Shown here one piece after another: positions 58,772 to 64,000 of a DNA stretch of 64,000 nucleotides. Position 1 is the stretch's first letter; each line of letters opens with the position of its first letter. The notes under the pieces are model-generated. The model ran no database searches. It was not told the origin of the DNA and saw only the letters and a program-made list of their open reading frames with translations. A program made the translations under genes and the position numbers. The stretch covers positions 744,001 to 808,000 of the forward strand of contig JAQFWX010000005.1 of assembly GCA_027605045.1 (NCBI GenBank). The letters are read 5' to 3'. This DNA is from Phallus indusiatus. Its lineage: Eukaryota > Basidiomycota > Agaricomycetes > Phallales > Phallaceae.

Positions 58772-61258
58772 TCATAAAAATACATAATCTACACGCAAAG
58801 CATCATCATTACAAACAACTACGGAAGATACCTGAAAGATGGTGTCTAAAATTGGCACAAATGAGTTAAATCCCTGAATGATATTGTGATAAGGGGGTAG
58901 AACAACACGCACCTCGTCAGCTAATTCGCTGGTGTCAATCTTGGCGTCTGGGTCAACTGGGCCATATACACGATCACGACGCTTGTTTTCACGACGATAA
59001 TATATCTGGAAATGAAGTGAATAAGAACTATGAGAAGGGGCATCTCTCTCTCTCTCCCTTGCTTACCGTCAGAATAAGGGCGCAAACTCCAGTCAGGTAC
59101 GACAAAGCGCAATTTACTAAACCGACATGTCAGCTCTAAAGTTATTAAGTTGAGTGATTTCCGAGAAATTTACCAGCAAATCCTTTACTGTATAATGAAA
59201 GCATATTAGTTAATGCCAACAGATATTCAGCGGAAAACATACAGATAGCGTGGCCCCTCAGTGGAAGGGAAAAGATGTGATCCAAGTACACTCCCGCATT
59301 GTCCAATGGCCATGAAAAGAGGCATTCCTGTGGCCTTCTTGGTTTCGGTACCAAGATTATGAACGTACCATGCAAGAATGCAACCAACTGAAATAGCATT
59401 GAGTAAGATATCGACAGAATAAAATGGTTGGAACATACTGTGCGTGTAAGTTCCTGAAGTGATACAGAACACGGCAAAGTAACGAGCGTGTTCATTTTCA
59501 GCGACACAAGTGAGAATTCTATAACAGTGGTAATAGTGGTCAGTGGAATGTTCGTTACGGGTAAGGGTAGTGAACTCACAGGTAGCCGGTTCCGGCAATT
59601 AAGGCATTTAGAATACAAAAGATACCACGAGATTGAAGCCGGTCGGAAATGAATAATATTAGGACCAAAAAGATAGAAGCACATGCGTATGGCGGAATAG
59701 TCAATAGCTGTGCATTGGCATCGGCTAAGGGAAAGAGATGGCTTGTAAGTTTCTTTGTATACGCCATGATAATTGACACGTACTAAACCCAAAAGTCTTT
59801 ACGGTATTCAGTATGCAATCGAGCATTTTCATTTCATTGAATTACATACCTTGATAATCGTTGGCAAGAATGCGGAGGTCGACGCCAAGGCCGCATTCAG
59901 CCCGAAGTAAATAACACCACCCACGTATACTTTCCAGTCGGTGAAAGCCATAGTAATGTGGTCTAGGTTTGCCAGATTAATCTCCGAAAATGCAAGAGAA
60001 ATTGAATAGAACTTACGTTTGTTTATTGTTCCTGCTACCTCGGCTTGAGTGCCACGAGTCATTCGTTCCACAGCAAAGTCGCGCTCAGGACCATCATCGA
60101 GTATCCTGGTAGTTTCAGGACGGGGTGGAAGAAAAGCGATAGTAATTATCCCAAGGACGAATGACGGAATACCTGGAATTTGTTCAATTCCGCCTTTAGA
60201 GCAAATCACTACTCAAAAGTTCTTATCTTACCTTCTACGATAAACAACAACTTCCAATTGTGGCCATGTAACGGCCCGATTAAATCAGCTTGTTGAATAC
60301 CGAAGGCGATTATACCACCGCAAGCGCCGGCGACGGCTGCGAAAGCGAACCAGTATGCAAGCCGAATACCAATTTCCTCCCTAGTGTAGAAAAAGGCTGA
60401 ACAATTGAAATTAGGAAAAACGAGGGTGATAAGAGAAATAATGAGGTCTTACAGAAGTATAGAGGGATAGCAGGGGAAAAGCCAGCTTCAAATGCACCCA
60501 GTCCGACACGACACACGATCATACCCGCAAAGTTGAAAGAGGCAGCCATCAGGGTCGAGCAAACCGACCAACCTGCCTTGAAGTTAAGGGTTGGACGTAA
60601 TTTACTAGAAGCAAAAAAACTTACCCATAGCCATGCATCCGATCCAGAAGCGAGGATTGAATTTTTTCATGGTAATAGTAGCGGGTACTTGAACAAGAAT
60701 ATAGCTGAAGAAAAAGGCTGAATTAACCCAATCGAACAATTTTCCTGTTGGGTCGCCGTGGAGGACGTCCTGGGGAAGACCCTGAAGACGAGCATTTCCT
60801 GTATTGTTGATGGTAAATCTGGGAAATTTTGCGACCGGGTAATAAGAAGAGAACGTACCCAAGTTGGTGCGATCCAGATAAGCGAAAAGATAAACCAGAC
60901 TCAAGATTGGCATAATTCGTAAATCATACTTGCGGACGATACCCTTCTCCAATGGGCTGCTGTGCTTGACATTGACTGGTCGGAGTGGATTCAGCTACAT
61001 ACATAGTTATCGTAGGGGTGGAGAGAGGGGGTGGGGCGTTTGTTTTAGCCTATATCGCACTCCCAAAACGAGAAATAAGTTACTCACCTTTTGCCATATC
61101 GTAAGTTCAGACGGAGAGGTCGAGTCATGGTGACTAGAGGTGCCGTCAAAGGAATCAGCTTTCTTGTCTGGGTCGTTCATTGACATGGATGACTCCAAGG
61201 GAATATAATCTCGGTAGCTCCGTTTTATATGAAACTCAAACAGGCACAAAGTAGCCAT
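58772..61258 (-). CDS. MFS transporter of the anion:cation symporter (Dal5) family
   Basis: Plasma-membrane transporter for a small organic anion such as allantoate, nicotinate or a vitamin; the substrate cannot be told. Start ATG at 61258; an internal Met at 61186 (MNDPDKKADSF follows) is an alternative. Exons give LNPLRPVNVKHSSPLEKGIV, RKYDLRIMPILSLVYLFAYL and DRTNLG, the family's first-helix motif, then DWVNSAFFFSYILVQVPATI, FNFAGMIVCRVGLGAFEAGF and SPAIPLYFC. Next are GIRLAYWFAFAAVAGACGGI, IPSFVLGIITIAFLPPRPET, HITMAFTDWKVYVGGVIYFG and FLPTIIK. Later helices lie at 59150-59800. The C-terminus reads IYYRRENKRRDRVYGPVDPD and continues through a small exon to about 58772. Twelve helices fit. 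The very 3' end is the least certain part. Confidence 0.88.
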
Positions 61259-62157
61259 TCTTTGTGACCATTTGTATATATTGAGTCGTTGGTGGAGAAG
61301 CCTACCCAGGCTGACGCCAACATGTGGAGTGAGTCTAATTGGACGGGCCTTGTACGTCTCGTGATTCAGGAACTCTCAGGCTCAGGCTCGATTGTGCACA
61401 TGTGAGCACCCAATAACAAAAGACAAAGTTCGGCAGCGAAAGCACATCGTAGTTTCTAGTCTTTGGCTGATCTCGAAAAAAAAAACAGGGGATCGACGTG
61501 AAGAGTATCACCTGCCAGTGCGTGCAGTCGCCGGGCGGGCGCTGTCACGGTCATGATCTGAGACACGGCGACGCGCGGATTTCAGAAATTTACGCCCAAG
61601 TCGAGTCCGAGTCCGATTTCCGCTCGTCAGAACTAGCGAATTGTTTGTCGACGTCGCGCTTCTGTATTGGTACTTGGGTTTGCTAATTTTGCATGTTCTC
61701 CATTGGGTTTCAATGGGAGGGAAACGACCAGACTTGTTCACTCTTGCCTTCCGGATCGGCCACGCAGTATGGTGGTTATAAATACCAATTGCGTAAAAAC
61801 ATCATTCTCGAAAAATTTGTCCATTCAATTATTTTTTTTTAAGATGCATTCTGGTTTGTTATCACAATCTCACAATTTCAATTGTTTTCAATGCAAATTG
61901 TCAATACTCCTCCTATTCCTATCTCTCGGTCTGTTTACTCATGATTGTCAAGCTCCTCACAGGACATGTCTCACTAGTAGGAGATTAATTTACCCGAAAT
62001 ACGGGCTTCTAATACCCCGTGCTTCGTGGGATTGAATTGTCGTGATTCTTGTCCGGTCACCAACTATCCAGGCACTCGCAGCCACTTCTGGTTTCCTTAC
62101 ATATAAAAGTAATACACCGTCCTGACGAACATAATTGGATATATATGCGCCACATCT
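61259..62157. other. Intergenic region between the transporter and RAD52 genes
   Basis: About 900 bases. It holds the transporter promoter and the RAD52 3' flank. A small plus-strand frame at 61844-62035 (64 codons, MHSGLLSQSHNFNCFQCKLS) has a hydrophobic middle segment and could be chance. No other feature was supported. Confidence 0.4.
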
Positions 62158-64000
62158 TCAGTGACGCATTCGTTTGGCATCGTTCCCTCGTAAAGGGGCT
62201 AACGGTTCCCTTGCCTTTCCTTCTTGATCGAGCAGTTTTTCACTATTATGTGTGCGGTGCGCGCGGAGAGCGTCTCGTATTACTGCCTCCCTCTTATGGT
62301 TAGCCGTCGGGTCACTAGGAAAAGACGTCAGGAGTATCCCAAAATAGAAATTCTTTAAAAAAATATACATACCTGATCGAGTCTACCCCACGCTTTACCC
62401 CAGTCACATGAGAAGTCGCTGGGGTATCAGATCGGTCTATCGGAGGTGGAAAATGAAATCCTCCAAGACAATTTGAAGCCCGAGGTGTCGTCTGTTCTGA
62501 TTTAACGGCAATATTTACTTGCGGCCGCTGCAGTTGTAGCGGTGGTGGCATCTCCTGTTGTCCCTGATAATTTTTCTTGTTAGTGTCATTCATTCCCGGC
62601 TGCGGTAATGGATTGGTGACGCCTGCAAGGATCGAGATTAGCTCTTGAGATCTAGCATGATGACAAAGGATAGACTCGACTTATGATAGTTGACCGACTG
62701 TCTTCGTAGTCCAGCTCAGAATGAATCGGACGATCCTCTTCTAAGCCCCCGCCATTTTCCATTTCTAATTCCATGTAATAGGCATCATCCTCAGAATTAA
62801 AGTACGTAACCTCTTCTTTATCAGTCGAGTGGTTGTACTCGATTTTCGACTCTTGCGCAGATCTCGATTCCCCGGATTTGGGGTTGTTATTACGAGCAGG
62901 TGGTGGGGGAATATTTCTTTCCAATGGAGCTTTGGATACTCTTGGTATTGACGGCTTGGCTTCACACTCCACAGGCTGGTTATTCAGGCTGATGTTGGCA
63001 TCTGCAGTAGAACTCTTGTTTCCATCATTGTGAACAGGTGCGGGTGCAGGTTTGCTGCCACGACTATTTCCCTCTTCGAATTCAGGTCTTCGGTGGAGAG
63101 TGGTCCGATCAAACTTTGGTGGTTGTACTTTCATCTTGACAACCTCTTGCGTGTAATGTTTGTCATACAAACAATTCCCGAGCAGGTTTCCAAAGTTACG
63201 AAGAGTTCGCTTAATGGCGTCCGTGACTGCCTCCTTTTTGCACTATGGAAAATCTTAACCAGATGCTGAGCTAAACGGCCTCTAAAGGGAACATACCTTG
63301 TCTAACGCTGCGCCTTTGCTCTTAATGTTCTCTGCTATTCCATATCCGATATCTTCATGGTAAATACCATCTCTCAAGGTGACGCGTACAACTGCACTAA
63401 CTCCACAGTTCCATCTTCTGCCTTCCTCTACCGGGTCGAGGTAATCCTGAGTAAAATCATTTTAGCTAGATTAACCGGAACCAAGGAACATTTCTTACAA
63501 TGGACAAAGTGCATATACTAGAATTCCATCCATTGAACCCAAAGACTTCATTCGCCAAGTTGATGATTTTCCATCCTTCTGCATAGGTGAGTTTAGGCCC
63601 GCCGCCCGGACCAGGTCGCTGCGAAATGTACTCGGGGCCAAGTTTCTGATCTAATTTGGACTGGAGAGTAGCAATTTGTTTATGTGTCGCAACAGAAATG
63701 TCATAGTATGTCGGCTCTGGGGGTAACTGAGAGGGATCCAATAAAGCGGGAAATGGAGTCGAAGGAAAAGGGACATTGGAGTTTCCGTGCATAGAAGCAT
63801 TATAAGACATTGGACCAGCGTAAACCATCTGGGAGGGATTTCCGAATTGTGAATTGTGTTGCACGGCCGTACTATAGGATTTCAGGAGGTGTGTCGAGAG
63901 GGATGCCATCGACTTTGATGGGGAAGAGGAATCTCTGCGGTGTGACAGTAACAAACAATGTACTTCACTGGACGCGCTTGGCTACTCACAAGCGCCCAAT
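62158..64000 (-). CDS. RAD52: DNA repair and recombination protein RAD52 (5' end outside window)
   Basis: Single-strand annealing and recombination mediator, loading Rad51 and annealing DNA. The gene is cut by the right edge: a donor-like gtgagt at 63988 and acceptor near 63935 suggest the first exon lies at or beyond 64000. Conserved Rad52/Rad22 elements follow: [101 protein letters not shown] and [16 protein letters not shown]. The C-terminal half is disordered, with acidic and Pro-rich stretches, and the last exon ends [17 protein letters not shown] with TGA at 62158. The Met at 63909 ([13 protein letters not shown]) is another possible start if the upstream exon is noncoding. Confidence 0.93.

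Overview
The window looks like nuclear DNA of a filamentous basidiomycete, most likely an Agaricomycete. Genes are compact and broken by many 50-70 base GT...AG introns. There is an ergosterol-pathway sterol C24-methyltransferase, and there are several families that are typical of mushroom-forming fungi: DUF6533-type seven-helix membrane proteins, F-box/leucine-rich proteins, and Ser/Thr-rich secreted proteins with predicted GPI anchors. No rRNA, tRNA, CRISPR array, bacterial operon or viral gene was recognised. Exon boundaries were read by eye, so gene ends are better supported than every internal splice site.

Layout. 0.7-11.0 kb holds three conserved housekeeping genes on the minus strand: a Nup84/NUP107 nucleoporin, a BCAS3-domain WD40 protein and an M17 leucyl aminopeptidase. 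11.4-21.6 kb is a lineage-specific block with three related DUF6533 seven-helix genes. The second and third lie in near-identical 2.6 kb units (13.9-16.6 and 18.9-21.55 kb). Between those units sit an 821 bp terminal-inverted-repeat element flanked by TA and a decayed coding fragment. 21.6-24.0 kb is GFA1 (chitin precursor synthesis). 24.3-29.6 kb is a tandem duplication of a secreted GH43 arabinanase gene; one copy has lost 28 bases of its first coding exon.

30-40.5 kb is a plus-strand run of ordinary genes: a membrane-anchored calcineurin-like phosphatase, a zinc alcohol dehydrogenase, a TDP2-like phosphodiesterase, ERG6, a secreted tannase/feruloyl esterase and the GPN-loop GTPase NPA3/GPN1. 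40.8-47.6 kb is a second accessory block: three secreted eight-cysteine proteins sharing a strict C-x10-C-x2-C core, with a fourth DUF6533 receptor-like gene between them. 47.8-64 kb holds a steryl ester hydrolase, a putative DNA-binding protein with a Pro/Gln-rich region, two tandem F-box-like genes, a secreted double-psi beta-barrel protein, a Dal5-type MFS transporter, and RAD52, which runs off the right edge.

The parts most likely to be new are the eight-cysteine family with its neighbouring seven-helix gene, and the two recent local duplications, one of them carrying the TIR element between its copies.
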